Below, piece by piece: positions 51,239-60,351 of a stretch of DNA of 64,000 nucleotides (position 1 is the stretch's first letter; each line of letters begins with the position of its first letter). Origin of the DNA: CAIKBL01 sp050247235 (GTDB taxonomy: Bacteria; Pseudomonadota; Gammaproteobacteria; Ga0077536); assembly GCA_050247235.1 (NCBI GenBank), contig JBFWUN010000021.1, positions 1 to 64,000 of the forward strand. Reading direction: 5' to 3'. The notes under the pieces were generated by a model. The model searched no databases and was not told the origin of the DNA. It worked only from the letters and a program-made list of their open reading frames with translations. Both the position numbers and the translations under genes were made by a program.

Positions 51239-52990
51239 TCAGCGGTAGCCCGTGCCGAGCATCGCGCGCACGGTGTCGCGGATGGCATCGATGCGGGCAA
51301 TCGCCGCCGCACGACCGCATTCGATCATCCGCTCGTAGCGATCGAAATCGAACGGCCCGCCACACTGGTGCGTCTCCGGGGTGATCACGATGTCCGCGCG
51401 CAGTGCCTCGAGCGTCGAGCCGTAGGAACCCAGCATCTCCCACGACGCGCCGAACACGTGCTTGAACCCGAACAGGGTGTCGATCCGGTTCTGCAGTCGC
51501 GTGCGCTGCTGCTTGCGGAACACGAAGTCATCGCTCGGCACCGCCACCACGTTGACCGCGATGCGGATGCCGCAGCGCCGGCGCGCCAGCGCATCGACCG
51601 GGACCCGGGAGACGATTGCCCCATCCACCAGCATCCGCGTGCCATGCGCGATCGGCGGAAAGAAGCCCGGGATCGCCGACGTGCCGAGCACCGCCGGGAC
51701 CACCGGGCCGCTGTCGATGATCGCGCGCTCCCCGGACGTCAGGTCGGACGCGACCACCGCAGTGGGGATGCGCAGGTCCGCGAACGTGCGCGCCCCGAAC
51801 ACGTCACGCGCGGCGCGCGCGACCTTGCCGCCGTTGAAGATCGACGCGCGCGGCAGCCACGCCGTGTCGCGGATCTTGCGATTCCCGCCGAGAAACTCGC
51901 GCATCAGGCGGCCGCCCTCCGCCGCGCTGGCAGCGCGGGCAACGGTGAGTGCCGCGATGCCTCCCATGCTCGTTCCGCACAGGAAATCCACCGGGACGTC
52001 GTGGGCTTCCAGGGCCTCCAGCACCCCGACGTGCGCGAACCCGCGCGCGGCGCCCGAGCTCAGCGCGATCCCGACTTCGGAGAACGTCACGTAGCGTGCG
52101 ACGTGATCGAGCACCGGGTACCGGCTGCGCTGCCACGTGGTGTCGCCGCGGGCCGTCTCGAGTTCCGAGGGCGGCATCACGAACGCCCAGCGCCCCGCTT
52201 CGCGCGCGGCGCGCGCGCCGATGAACACGCGGCTGAAGTCGGCCGCGCCCGCATGCTCCGCCACGTGACCGGATACGACGCGCGGATCGCCGGTGGTGAC
52301 ATCGAGCACCACGTCCTCCGGCAGCAGCAGCTGCGCGAACCCCCGCAGCTGCGGGTCTGTCGCCACGATCAGCAGGTACTGCTCGCCCGCCGCCTCGCGC
52401 CGCCAGCGCGCGATCGCGGCGTCGACCTGCGTCGGATCCGTCGCGCCGGACGGCCCCGGTGCCGCGCGCTCAGAGGCCGGTGCGTAATGGCGGATGCCGC
52501 GCATCAGGACCTCGGCGAACGCTTCCAGGCGGATCGCGGGATCGGTGGTGGTCAGCACGGCAATGCCGGGACGGCGGAGGTCGTTGCGGGTGCGATGACG
52601 CAGGCGGTCGATCAGGAGTCGCGTGAGGCTCCGGTGCAGCACCGGCTCCTCGTCCAGCAGGCGCAGGAACGCGTCGCCATCGAGCCGGTACGTGAGCGTG
52701 TCGCGCACGGCGACGAGCGTCGCCGCCACCGGCATCCCGGTGAAGAGCGACATCTCGCCGAAAATCTGGCCGGGACCGAGAATGAAACCTCGCCAGCTCC
52801 CGGGCGCGTCGGCATCGGACTGCACGCGCACCGCACCGGAGGCGACCGCCTGGAAATACCGGCCCGGTTCCCCGACTCGCGCGATGATCTCGCCTTGCGC
52901 GTAGCGCTGCACCGGGATTCTTTCCCGGATTCGCGCGATGGATTCGGGCGCCAGTGCCGCGAAAAACGGAATTTCCGCGAGATCGAGCAT
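51239..52990 (-). CDS. Patatin-like phospholipase with N-terminal cyclic-nucleotide-binding domain (NTE type)
   Basis: A 583-aa protein of the neuropathy-target-esterase family. Residues about 1-130 are a cNMP-binding domain (FAALAPESIARIRERIPVQRYAQGEIIARVG, then GPGQIFGEMSLFTGMPVAATLVAVRD). A middle region of 130-290 resembles the NTE linker domain. The patatin domain has the nucleophile motif GTSMGG in DFLCGTSMGGIAAL and the catalytic Asp in VDGAIVSRVPVDAL. It hydrolyses membrane lipids or lysophospholipids, perhaps under nucleotide control. It is monocistronic or leads the MFS gene downstream. Confidence 0.88.
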   Translation of the reverse strand: MLDLAEIPFFAALAPESIARIRERIPVQRYAQGEIIARVGEPGRYFQAVASGAVRVQSDADAPGSWRGFILGPGQIFGEMSLFTGMPVAATLVAVRDTLTYRLDGDAFLRLLDEEPVLHRSLTRLLIDRLRHRTRNDLRRPGIAVLTTTDPAIRLEAFAEVLMRGIRHYAPASERAAPGPSGATDPTQVDAAIARWRREAAGEQYLLIVATDPQLRGFAQLLLPEDVVLDVTTGDPRVVSGHVAEHAGAADFSRVFIGARAAREAGRWAFVMPPSELETARGDTTWQRSRYPVLDHVARYVTFSEVGIALSSGAARGFAHVGVLEALEAHDVPVDFLCGTSMGGIAALTVARAASAAEGGRLMREFLGGNRKIRDTAWLPRASIFNGGKVARAARDVFGARTFADLRIPTAVVASDLTSGERAIIDSGPVVPAVLGTSAIPGFFPPIAHGTRMLVDGAIVSRVPVDALARRRCGIRIAVNVVAVPSDDFVFRKQQRTRLQNRIDTLFGFKHVFGASWEMLGSYGSTLEALRADIVITPETHQCGGPFDFDRYERMIECGRAAAIARIDAIRDTVRAMLGTGYR

Positions 52991-53051
52991 AGGGTCCGAC
53001 TGTAGCCCCCCGCGGGTGAACGGCGCAACGGCCGTACGCGCGGGCCGCGTA

Positions 53052-53795
53052 TCACCCCGCGTGCGCGAACAGGCAGTCGAGCGCGGGCTTGAACATCACG
53101 CGCCGGTGCAGAAGCCGCAGACCGTGCCGTGCGAAGAGCCGGGTCAGCGTGGACGCGCTGAAATAGTAGAGGTGCTCGGACGGCTTGATCTCCGTCCATT
53201 GCGCGAGATTGCGCGGCGTCCGCCAGTGCGCGACGTCCGGTGTCCTGATTTCGATGAGGCCGGTCGGTTTGAGCACGCGGGCGAGCTCCGCGACGGTCCG
53301 GTTCAGATCGGGCACGTGCTCGATCACGTCATACATCGTGATCACGTCGAAGCAGGCCGCGGGATAGCACTGGTCCTCGAACGTGCCGCAGACGATGTTC
53401 GCGAGCCCCAGCCGCTCCCGGCCGTAAGCCACCGCGGCCGGTTCGAGTTCCACGCCGCAGGCTTCGAAACCGGCGGCTTCGGCGGCGGCGAGCACGAAAC
53501 CTGCCGACGCCCCGATGTCCAGCCAGCGTCCGCCGGCGCGCGCGCGCTTCTGCAGCCGCGCGACCCAGCGACGGCACCGGGCGAGCTTCTTCTCGGCCTT
53601 GTCGATGTAGCCGCGGCTGTAATGGGCATCGTAGGTCTCCGCCACCGCCTCGAACCGTGGGCGCGGGTTGATCAGGACCAGGCTGCAGGTCCGGCAGCGC
53701 ACGAACGGTTCCCCGCGCTTTTCGAACAGCGGTTCGAAGCGGTCGCCATCACAGACGGGACAGGGAATCGATTCCAGGGCGTGGGGCAGGTTCAT
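53052..53795 (-). CDS. Class I SAM-dependent methyltransferase with N-terminal zinc-finger-like motif
   Basis: A 247-aa Methyltransf_23-type protein. CPVCDGDRFEPLFEKRGEPFVRCRTCSLVLINPRP at the start holds two CxxC pairs and probably binds zinc. The SAM motif is LDIGASAGFVLAAAEAAGFEACGVELEP (residues about 93-120); ITMYDVIEHVPDLNRTVAELARVLKPTGLIEIRTPD follows. This architecture is common in cell-envelope and O-antigen clusters, but here it sits after the HydB gene on the same strand with 64 bp between. A longer start at 53825 is possible. Substrate unknown. Confidence 0.82.
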   Translation of the reverse strand: MNLPHALESIPCPVCDGDRFEPLFEKRGEPFVRCRTCSLVLINPRPRFEAVAETYDAHYSRGYIDKAEKKLARCRRWVARLQKRARAGGRWLDIGASAGFVLAAAEAAGFEACGVELEPAAVAYGRERLGLANIVCGTFEDQCYPAACFDVITMYDVIEHVPDLNRTVAELARVLKPTGLIEIRTPDVAHWRTPRNLAQWTEIKPSEHLYYFSASTLTRLFARHGLRLLHRRVMFKPALDCLFAHAG

Positions 53796-53859
53796 CGGGC
53801 AGGACGTGAACGCCGCGGCGGACACCTCGTCCGCCGCGGGGTGAGAGGCGCGGGTCCGC

Positions 53860-55659
53860 TCAGGCGGCGAGGCGGGCGCGGGCTGCCTGCGTGGCGGCGA
53901 GATCGACCTGCCGGGTGGCCGGATCGATCACCACGCCGTACACGTCGCGCGCGGCTTCCGCCGAGATGTACTCGTCCAGCACATCGTCGAGCACCGCCTG
54001 CGGATCGCGCTCCAGCGGCGATCCGTAGCCGCCACCGCCGGTGCTCTCGAACATGAACGTCTCGCCGTGACCGAACGGGTACGCGCACAGTAACGGGTTG
54101 TGCCACTCGCCCTTCTCGTCGTACCCCCCGATGACCTGGCGCTGGCCGTCGCGATGGATCTTGACCTGCCGCTGGACCGCGGAGTGCCGCCCGCCGGCCA
54201 CGCCAGGGCTGCCTTCCAGGGTGCGCGCGGTTTCCATGCTGAGTGCGCCCTCCGCGAGATAGCGCACCTTGAACACTGCGCCCAGACCACCACGGTACTT
54301 CCCGGCGCCGGCGCTGTCGCGGCGCAGCTCGAACGCCTCGTAGGCGATCGGGAACAGCAGCTCGGCGGTTTCCGCCGGCATGTTCATGCAGTTGCCGAGC
54401 GGATCCTCGGTCACGTTCATGCCGTCGCTGTAGGGTGTCGCACCCCAGCCGCCCGCCGGCAGGTCCGAGAAGACGTCGGTCACGCCGTTGGGTGCCACCA
54501 CCGACGACACGAACCAGTTGCAGTCCGCGCTGGTCGATCCCGTGACCTTGTCAGGACAGGCCTTCGCGAGCGCCTGCCAGATCGCGCTCGTGATCTTGGA
54601 CGACGTGAGCGTGGTGCAGCCGATGGTCGGCGCCGGCCACTTGGCGTTCAGCCAGGAGTTTTCCGGGATCACGATGCTGATCGGGTTGAACATGCCCTGG
54701 TTCTGCGGCGCGTACGGGGCCAGGAAGAACTGCAGGGAGTACAAGGTGGCCGACGCGGTGTTCGCATACGGAGAATTGATGGCGCCCTTGACCGTGCTGT
54801 CGGTGCCGGAGAAATCCACCGTGATGTCCGAACCCTTCACGATCAGCTTGACCTTGATGCCGATGGGCTTGTCCGAGAAGCCGTCGGTGTCCGCGTAGTC
54901 CTCGCCCTCGTACACCCCGTCCGGGATTTCGCTGATGCTCTTGCGCACGATCCGCTCGGTGTACTTCTGCAGCTGCTTCATCGCGGCCTTCAAGGTGACC
55001 AGGCCATAGCGCGCGGCCGCGCGCTGCATTTCCTGCTCGCCGGCGCGCAGGCACCCCACGTGCGCCTGCAGGTCGCCGCGCACGAAATGCGGCGTGCGGG
55101 TGTTGTTGACGAGGATGTCGATGATGTCTTCGCGCGGCTTGCCGCGCTCGTAGATCTTGGTCGGCGGCAGCCGCAGCCCCTCGCCCGCGATGTGCGTGCC
55201 GGCGAAGGCCTGCCCGCCCGCCGCGCCGCCGCCGAGATCCATCCAGTGTCCGCGGCTGACCGCGAAGCCGACCAGGTCGCGCTCGAAGTAGATCGGCGCA
55301 AGGAACGTGATGTCATTGATGTGCGTGCCACCCTTGTAGGGATCGTTCAGGCAGATGACGTCACCCTCGTGGATGTTCTCCAGCCCGAATTTCTCGATGA
55401 TCGCTTCCGCGGAGAATTTCATGGCCGCAAGATGGATGGGGCAGTTGGCGGCCTGGCTGAGCAGCTGGCACTCGTAGTCGTAGATGGCGTTCGAGAAATC
55501 GACCATGTCCGCGAGAATCGGCGAAAAGGACGCGCGCTGGAGCACCGTCGACATGCGATCGCTGGCGTACTCGAACACGCTGCGCAGGACTTCGAAGGTT
55601 ACCGGGTCGACCAGGGTCTGTTCGATCACCGCGGTATCGATCTGCACTTTCTTGTCCAT
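53860..55659 (-). CDS. Hydantoinase B/oxoprolinase-family subunit (HyuB-like)
   Basis: A 599-aa protein: LVDPVTFEVLRSVFEYASDRMSTVLQRASFSPILADMVDFSNAIYDYECQLLSQA at the N terminus, ICLNDPYKGGTHINDITFLAP with conserved His/Asp metal candidates, GKYRGGLGAVFKVRYLAEGALSMETA and FESTGGGGYGSPLERDPQAVLDDVLDEYIS. It forms a complex with the HyuA-type ATPase upstream. Unlike the HydB at 8182, it has no zinc-ribbon tail. It starts 27 bp after the HyuA stop in the operon DMGDH-HyuA-HyuB-methyltransferase. Confidence 0.9.
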   Translation of the reverse strand: MDKKVQIDTAVIEQTLVDPVTFEVLRSVFEYASDRMSTVLQRASFSPILADMVDFSNAIYDYECQLLSQAANCPIHLAAMKFSAEAIIEKFGLENIHEGDVICLNDPYKGGTHINDITFLAPIYFERDLVGFAVSRGHWMDLGGGAAGGQAFAGTHIAGEGLRLPPTKIYERGKPREDIIDILVNNTRTPHFVRGDLQAHVGCLRAGEQEMQRAAARYGLVTLKAAMKQLQKYTERIVRKSISEIPDGVYEGEDYADTDGFSDKPIGIKVKLIVKGSDITVDFSGTDSTVKGAINSPYANTASATLYSLQFFLAPYAPQNQGMFNPISIVIPENSWLNAKWPAPTIGCTTLTSSKITSAIWQALAKACPDKVTGSTSADCNWFVSSVVAPNGVTDVFSDLPAGGWGATPYSDGMNVTEDPLGNCMNMPAETAELLFPIAYEAFELRRDSAGAGKYRGGLGAVFKVRYLAEGALSMETARTLEGSPGVAGGRHSAVQRQVKIHRDGQRQVIGGYDEKGEWHNPLLCAYPFGHGETFMFESTGGGGYGSPLERDPQAVLDDVLDEYISAEAARDVYGVVIDPATRQVDLAATQAARARLAA

Positions 55660-55686
55660 CTTGGCTCTCCTTCCGGTGCTTCCGGG

Positions 55687-57711
55687 TCAGGGATTGAGGT
55701 CGATGATCAGGTTGCCGTAATCGTCCACGCGGGCGACCACGTTAGGGGGCAGCACCGCGCATGCGTGCTCGTACTCCACGATACCCGGCCCGGCCACCTC
55801 GGCCCCCGCCTGCAGGGCGTGGCCATCGTACACCTTGCTCTGGTGCCACGCGCGGTCGAAGTAGATCGCGCGCTCGCCCTTCACGGGCTCCCCGCCGCTG
55901 GCCCCCACCGTCACCGGCGGCGGGGCGTCCATGCGGCCCGTGGCGGTGACCCCGAGGCTCACGAACGCCGGCGCGAAGTCGTTCGAACTGACGCCGTACT
56001 CCCGCTCGTGACAGCGGTGGAACGTGGCGATCACGTCCGGGATATCGGCCGGCGCCAGCGCCTTGTCGGGCACCGGGGTCTCCACCTCGTAGGACTGGCC
56101 GACATAACGCATCTGGGCGGTCCGGACGAGATCGATCCGCTCGCGGGCGACCCCGTCGGCGACCAGCAACGCGACCGCGCGCGCTTCCAGTTCCGAGTAT
56201 AGGGCATTGACCGTCGCGAGGTCGGCGTCTGCCACCGGCGAGAAGTAGAACGCTTCGAGATCCTGCCGGAGATCCATCGCCGTGGCGCCGAACGCGGAAG
56301 CGACCCCGGCATGGATGGGCACGATCACCTTCGGGATGTTCATCGAGTCGGCGACGAAACAGGCGTGCATCGCGCCCGCCCCGCCAAAGCTCGCGAGGAT
56401 GAAATCGCGCGGATCGCGGCCACGCGAGACAAGCACCTTTTTAACCGCCTGCGCCATGTTCTCGCAGGCGATCCGGATGAGACCGTCCGCGGTCTCGATC
56501 GCGGACAGCCCGATCTCCTCCGCCAGGCGTTCCATCGCCCGTTCGGCGGCGCCGCGATCGAGCTGCATCTTGCCGCCGAGCGTGGGTTCGATGCGGCCGA
56601 GCAGCAGGTTGGCGTCGGTGATCGTCGGCTCGGTGCCGCCCAGGCCATAGCACACGGGTCCCGGGTTGGAACCCGCGCTGCGCGGCCCCGCGCGGAGCGA
56701 CCCGCCCTCGTCGACCCAGCCCATCGATCCGCCGCCGGCGCCGACGCTGTGGATGTCCAGCATCGGTACGATGCACGGGATCTCCCATTCGATCTCGTGG
56801 TCGCGGGTGATCAGGCCCTTGCCGTTCTCGACGATCGACACGTCGTAGCTGGTGCCGCCGACGTCGGTGTGGATGATGTTGGGATACTTGCCGAGCAGCT
56901 TGCTGAGATAGGCGGCATACGCCACCCCGCCCGCCGGTCCGGACTCGATCAGTTCCTCCGGGTGATGCTTCGCGTAGTCGACCCCGGTGATGCCGCCGGA
57001 ACTCTTCAGGATGAGCAATGCGCCCTTGAACCCCTGGGCCTTCAGCGCCGCTTCCAGGCGTTCGAAGTACACCTCCATCACGGGGATCGTGGCGGCGCGG
57101 ATCGCGGTGGTGGTGAACCGGCCGTGTTCGCGGAACACCGGTCGCGTCTCGTGCGACAGCACCACCCAGGCATCCGGGCATTCTTCCAGGATGAGGTCGC
57201 GCATGACGCGCTCGTGCGCGCCGTTCCTGTACGCATTGATGAACGCCACGGCAACCGAGCGGATACCGGCTTCCCTGATGCGGCGCGCGATCGCGAGACC
57301 ATCGGCGCGCTGCAGCGGTCGGACCACGTTGCCGTGGGCGTCGATCCGCTCGTTGATCGTGTAGCGGTAACGGCGCTTGATGATCGGCTTGGGCTTGGTC
57401 TGGTAGGGGTCGTAGAGCTGCTCGCGATGCTGCCGCCCGATTTCGATCGTGTCCCGGAAGCCCTCGGTGGTCACCATCGCGGGATCCGGGTAGTTGCGCT
57501 CGAGCAGCGCATTGGTCGCCGTGGTCGTGCCGTGCATCAAGGTCGAGATCCCGTCGAACGGAATGCGCGCATGCCGGATGGCCTCGAGCACGCCGACCGA
57601 GCGGTCGTGCTTGGTGGTCAGGACCTTCGCGGTGGTCTGCTGTCCGTTCTCATCATTCCACGCGAACAGGTCGGTGAACGTGCCGCCGACATCGATCCCT
57701 ACTCGCCACAT
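55687..57711 (-). CDS. Hydantoinase A/N-methylhydantoinase ATPase subunit (HyuA-like)
   Basis: A 674-aa ASKHA-fold subunit: WRVGIDVGGTFTDLFAWND (phosphate 1), LMHGTTTATNALLERNYPDPAMVTTEGFRD, IIHTDVGGTSYDVSIVENGKG (phosphate 2), SVGAGGGSMGWVDEGGSLRAGPRSAGSNPGP and DPRDFILASFGGAGAMHACFV. In the family this subunit hydrolyses ATP to drive ring opening of hydantoins or oxoproline, or carboxylation of ketones. Its neighbour is a dimethylglycine/sarcosine dehydrogenase-like gene, which points to N-methylhydantoin as one candidate substrate. Conventional length. Confidence 0.9.
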   Translation of the reverse strand: MWRVGIDVGGTFTDLFAWNDENGQQTTAKVLTTKHDRSVGVLEAIRHARIPFDGISTLMHGTTTATNALLERNYPDPAMVTTEGFRDTIEIGRQHREQLYDPYQTKPKPIIKRRYRYTINERIDAHGNVVRPLQRADGLAIARRIREAGIRSVAVAFINAYRNGAHERVMRDLILEECPDAWVVLSHETRPVFREHGRFTTTAIRAATIPVMEVYFERLEAALKAQGFKGALLILKSSGGITGVDYAKHHPEELIESGPAGGVAYAAYLSKLLGKYPNIIHTDVGGTSYDVSIVENGKGLITRDHEIEWEIPCIVPMLDIHSVGAGGGSMGWVDEGGSLRAGPRSAGSNPGPVCYGLGGTEPTITDANLLLGRIEPTLGGKMQLDRGAAERAMERLAEEIGLSAIETADGLIRIACENMAQAVKKVLVSRGRDPRDFILASFGGAGAMHACFVADSMNIPKVIVPIHAGVASAFGATAMDLRQDLEAFYFSPVADADLATVNALYSELEARAVALLVADGVARERIDLVRTAQMRYVGQSYEVETPVPDKALAPADIPDVIATFHRCHEREYGVSSNDFAPAFVSLGVTATGRMDAPPPVTVGASGGEPVKGERAIYFDRAWHQSKVYDGHALQAGAEVAGPGIVEYEHACAVLPPNVVARVDDYGNLIIDLNP

Positions 57712-57734
57712 ACGATGCTCTCCAGGTTGTCGCC

Positions 57735-60185
57735 TCAGCCGCGCGCGCGGGCACCGGCCGGATCATATAGAGGTTTGAGCGCCGCGCGCGCCGGATACCG
57801 GCGGTCGCCGATCTCAATGTCGTAACGCCCGGACGTCACGAACGCATCGGTCACCCCGTCCGGGTGATTGACGTAGCCCATTGCGATGGCGCTGCCGAGC
57901 GTATGGCCGTACATCGCGGACGTGGTGTACCCGTTGAGCACGCCGTCGCGATAGATCGGTTCGTTGTGGTAGAGCAGCGGGCCGGGATCGTCGAGTGCGA
58001 ACTGCACCAGGCGCCGCTTCGGCGGCCCGGCCTCGCGCTGCGCGAGCAGCGCGTCGCGGCCCACGAATCCCCCGGCCTTCTGCCAGGCACAGGTGAACGC
58101 GAGCCCGGCCTCGAGCGGCGAGTCATGCGGGCCGATGTCGTGCGCCCATTCCCGGTAGGCCTTCTCGATCCTGAGCGAATTCAGCGTGTGATACCCGCAG
58201 TGCGCGAGCCCGTGGGCACGCCCGGCCTCGACCAGTGCGTCGTAGACCGGCAACGTGAAGGCGGTCGGCACGTACAGCTCCCAGCCGAGTTCGCCCACGT
58301 AGGTCAGGCGCATCGCGAGCAGGGTCTGGTAGCCGAGCCGGATCTCGCGGCAGGTGGCGAACGGGAACGCGTCCCGCGACAGGTCGTCATCGGTCAGCGA
58401 CTGCAGCAGCGCGCGCGCGGCCGGCCCCTGGACGTTGAGCATCGAGTATGCGCCGGACACGTCGGTCACCACGCAGAAGGCGTCGCGCGGGATGCCTTGA
58501 CGAATCAGTGCCTCGACGTGCGTGTGCGTGAATGCCGCGGTCACCACCAGGTACTGATCGGCGGCCAGCCGGGTGACCGTCAGGTCCGCTTCGATGCCCC
58601 CGCGCGCGTTCAGGAACTGCGTGTAGACCACCTTCCCGACCGGCACCGCCATCTCGGCAGTCGCGAGGTGATTCAGCACGCGTTCGGCGTCGGGCCCCTG
58701 CACCAGGAACTTCGAAAACGACGTCTGCTCGAACAACCCCACCCGTTCGCGCACCGCGCGGTGCTCCTCGGCGTTGTTCTCGAACCAGTTCTGGCGATCC
58801 CATGCGTACGCATAGTCCGGCCGCTGGCCCGGCTTCGCGTACCAGTTGGGACGCTCCCAACCGGCAGATTCGCCAAAGCACGCGCCCGCCGCGGCAAGGC
58901 GATCGTGCAGGATGCTCTTCTTGACACCTCGCGCGGTGCTCCACTGCCTGAACGGCCAGTGGTCCTGGTAGCCGATGCCGAGCGATTCGACGATGCGATC
59001 GTGCAGGTAGCGATCATTGTCCTGCCAGGCGTGGGCGCGCCGGATGTCCACCGTCCACATGTCCATCGGCGGGTACCCGTGCACGATCCAGTGCGCCATC
59101 ACCATGCCGGCGCCGCCGCCGGACAGGATGCCGAGCGAGTTGAAGCCGGCCGCGACGAAGAAGTTGCGCAGGTTCGGCGCTTCGCCCATCAGGTAGTTGT
59201 GATCGGGCGTGAAGGATTCCGGTCCGCAGAAGAACAGCTTGATGCCGGTGTCGAGCAGGATCGGCACCCGGCGCAGCGCCTTTTCCACCACCGGCATCAT
59301 GCGATCCCAGTCCGCCTGGATGTCGTTGAAGCAGAAATCCGCCGGGATGCCCTGCATGCCCCAGGGCCTCGCGATCGGTTCGAAGAAGCCCACCATGATC
59401 TTGCCGGCCTCTTCGCGCACATAGGCGCTGTTGCCCGGGTCACGCAGGATGGGGAGCTCGCGGTGGACACCCGCCACCGATTCGGACACCAGGTAGTAAT
59501 GTTCCGCGGCCTGCAGGGGGACGTTGACCCCGGCCATGCGGCCGACTTCGCGCGCCCACATCCCGGCGCAGTTCACCACGAATTCGGCCGTGATGTCCCC
59601 CTGCGCCGTGCGCACGCCCGTCGCGATTCCGTTGGCCTGCAGGATGCCCAGCACGGGGAGGTTCTCGAAGATCTGCGCGCCACCCATCCGCGCGCCCTTG
59701 GCGAGCGCCATCGCGACATCCGCGGGATTGACCCGGCCGTCATGCGGAAAATGGAACGCCGCCTTCACGTCGGAGACATCCGCCAGCGGCCACATCCGCT
59801 GGACATCGGCCGGGGAAATCTCGTGGCTTTCGACGTCGAAGCACCGCGCGAGCGCGCAGCCGCGGCGCATCTCGAACGCCTTGTCGTCCGTCATCGCGAG
59901 CTGGATGGAACCGCAGTTGATGATGCCCGTGGCCTGGCCCGTTTCCGCTTCGAGGTGCCGGTAGAGATCCTGGGTGTACTTCGCGAGCTTCGTCTGCGCC
60001 TCGGTGTCACGCAACGTCGTCAGCAGGCCGGCGGCATGCCAGGTGGTCCCGCAGGTGAGCTGCCGACGTTCGAGCAGTACCACGTCGCGCCATCCGAGCC
60101 GGGTGAGGTGGTAGGCGATCGAACAGCCGATGACGCCGCCCCCGATGATGACGACGCGGGCAGAGGATGGGAGGGCTTTGCTCAT
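57735..60185 (-). CDS. Dimethylglycine/sarcosine dehydrogenase-like protein (FAD + GcvT domains)
   Basis: An 816-aa two-domain protein. N-terminal DAO-type FAD domain: VVIIGGGVIGCSIAYHLTRLGW (residues 11-32) and TCGTTWHAAGLL, whose H50 corresponds to the His that binds FAD covalently in dimethylglycine dehydrogenase. Residues about 440-800 are a tetrahydrofolate-binding GcvT-like domain (EEHRAVRERVGLFEQTSFSKFLVQGPDAERVLNHLATAEM, ADLTVTRLAADQYLVVTAAF, EKAYREWAHDIGPHDSPLEAGLAF). It would oxidatively demethylate an N-methyl amine, passing formaldehyde to tetrahydrofolate. It follows the XRE-cupin gene after an AT-rich promoter region and heads the HyuA/HyuB operon, 23 bp before HyuA. Confidence 0.9.
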   Translation of the reverse strand: MSKALPSSARVVIIGGGVIGCSIAYHLTRLGWRDVVLLERRQLTCGTTWHAAGLLTTLRDTEAQTKLAKYTQDLYRHLEAETGQATGIINCGSIQLAMTDDKAFEMRRGCALARCFDVESHEISPADVQRMWPLADVSDVKAAFHFPHDGRVNPADVAMALAKGARMGGAQIFENLPVLGILQANGIATGVRTAQGDITAEFVVNCAGMWAREVGRMAGVNVPLQAAEHYYLVSESVAGVHRELPILRDPGNSAYVREEAGKIMVGFFEPIARPWGMQGIPADFCFNDIQADWDRMMPVVEKALRRVPILLDTGIKLFFCGPESFTPDHNYLMGEAPNLRNFFVAAGFNSLGILSGGGAGMVMAHWIVHGYPPMDMWTVDIRRAHAWQDNDRYLHDRIVESLGIGYQDHWPFRQWSTARGVKKSILHDRLAAAGACFGESAGWERPNWYAKPGQRPDYAYAWDRQNWFENNAEEHRAVRERVGLFEQTSFSKFLVQGPDAERVLNHLATAEMAVPVGKVVYTQFLNARGGIEADLTVTRLAADQYLVVTAAFTHTHVEALIRQGIPRDAFCVVTDVSGAYSMLNVQGPAARALLQSLTDDDLSRDAFPFATCREIRLGYQTLLAMRLTYVGELGWELYVPTAFTLPVYDALVEAGRAHGLAHCGYHTLNSLRIEKAYREWAHDIGPHDSPLEAGLAFTCAWQKAGGFVGRDALLAQREAGPPKRRLVQFALDDPGPLLYHNEPIYRDGVLNGYTTSAMYGHTLGSAIAMGYVNHPDGVTDAFVTSGRYDIEIGDRRYPARAALKPLYDPAGARARG

Positions 60186-60259
60186 GGGGTTTTCTCGGTC
60201 ACGGGGCGCGTGGCGCGCCCGCGAGCGTCAGCCGGGCCGGACACCTTGCCGACCGTATC

Positions 60260-60330
60260 GGATCGGGTTTCACAAATCAATAATTCTGGGGCCTCTATTT
60301 TCAAATATGAATAATGAGGGCCGCGCGGAC
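60260..60330 (-). promoter_or_regulatory. AT-rich promoter/operator of the DMGDH-hydantoinase operon
   Basis: This is the most AT-rich stretch nearby. Reading the minus strand, TTGAAA precedes an AATTATTGAT segment at roughly promoter spacing. It contains a 28-bp imperfect dyad at 60292-60319, with CCTC/GAGG ends and a TTCA-AATA-TGAA core. It lies between the XRE-cupin stop and the DMGDH start and is a candidate site for that regulator. Confidence 0.5.
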
Positions 60331-60351
60331 TGCCGCGGCATGCGGGTCGGT

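Noticed and set aside
57864..60314. Long open frame of about 816 codons on the plus strand opposite the DMGDH-like gene
   Set aside because: Its composition is Arg/His/Asp-rich with no family motifs, as expected for a frame antisense to a high-GC gene; the minus-strand protein has clear FAD and GcvT motifs.
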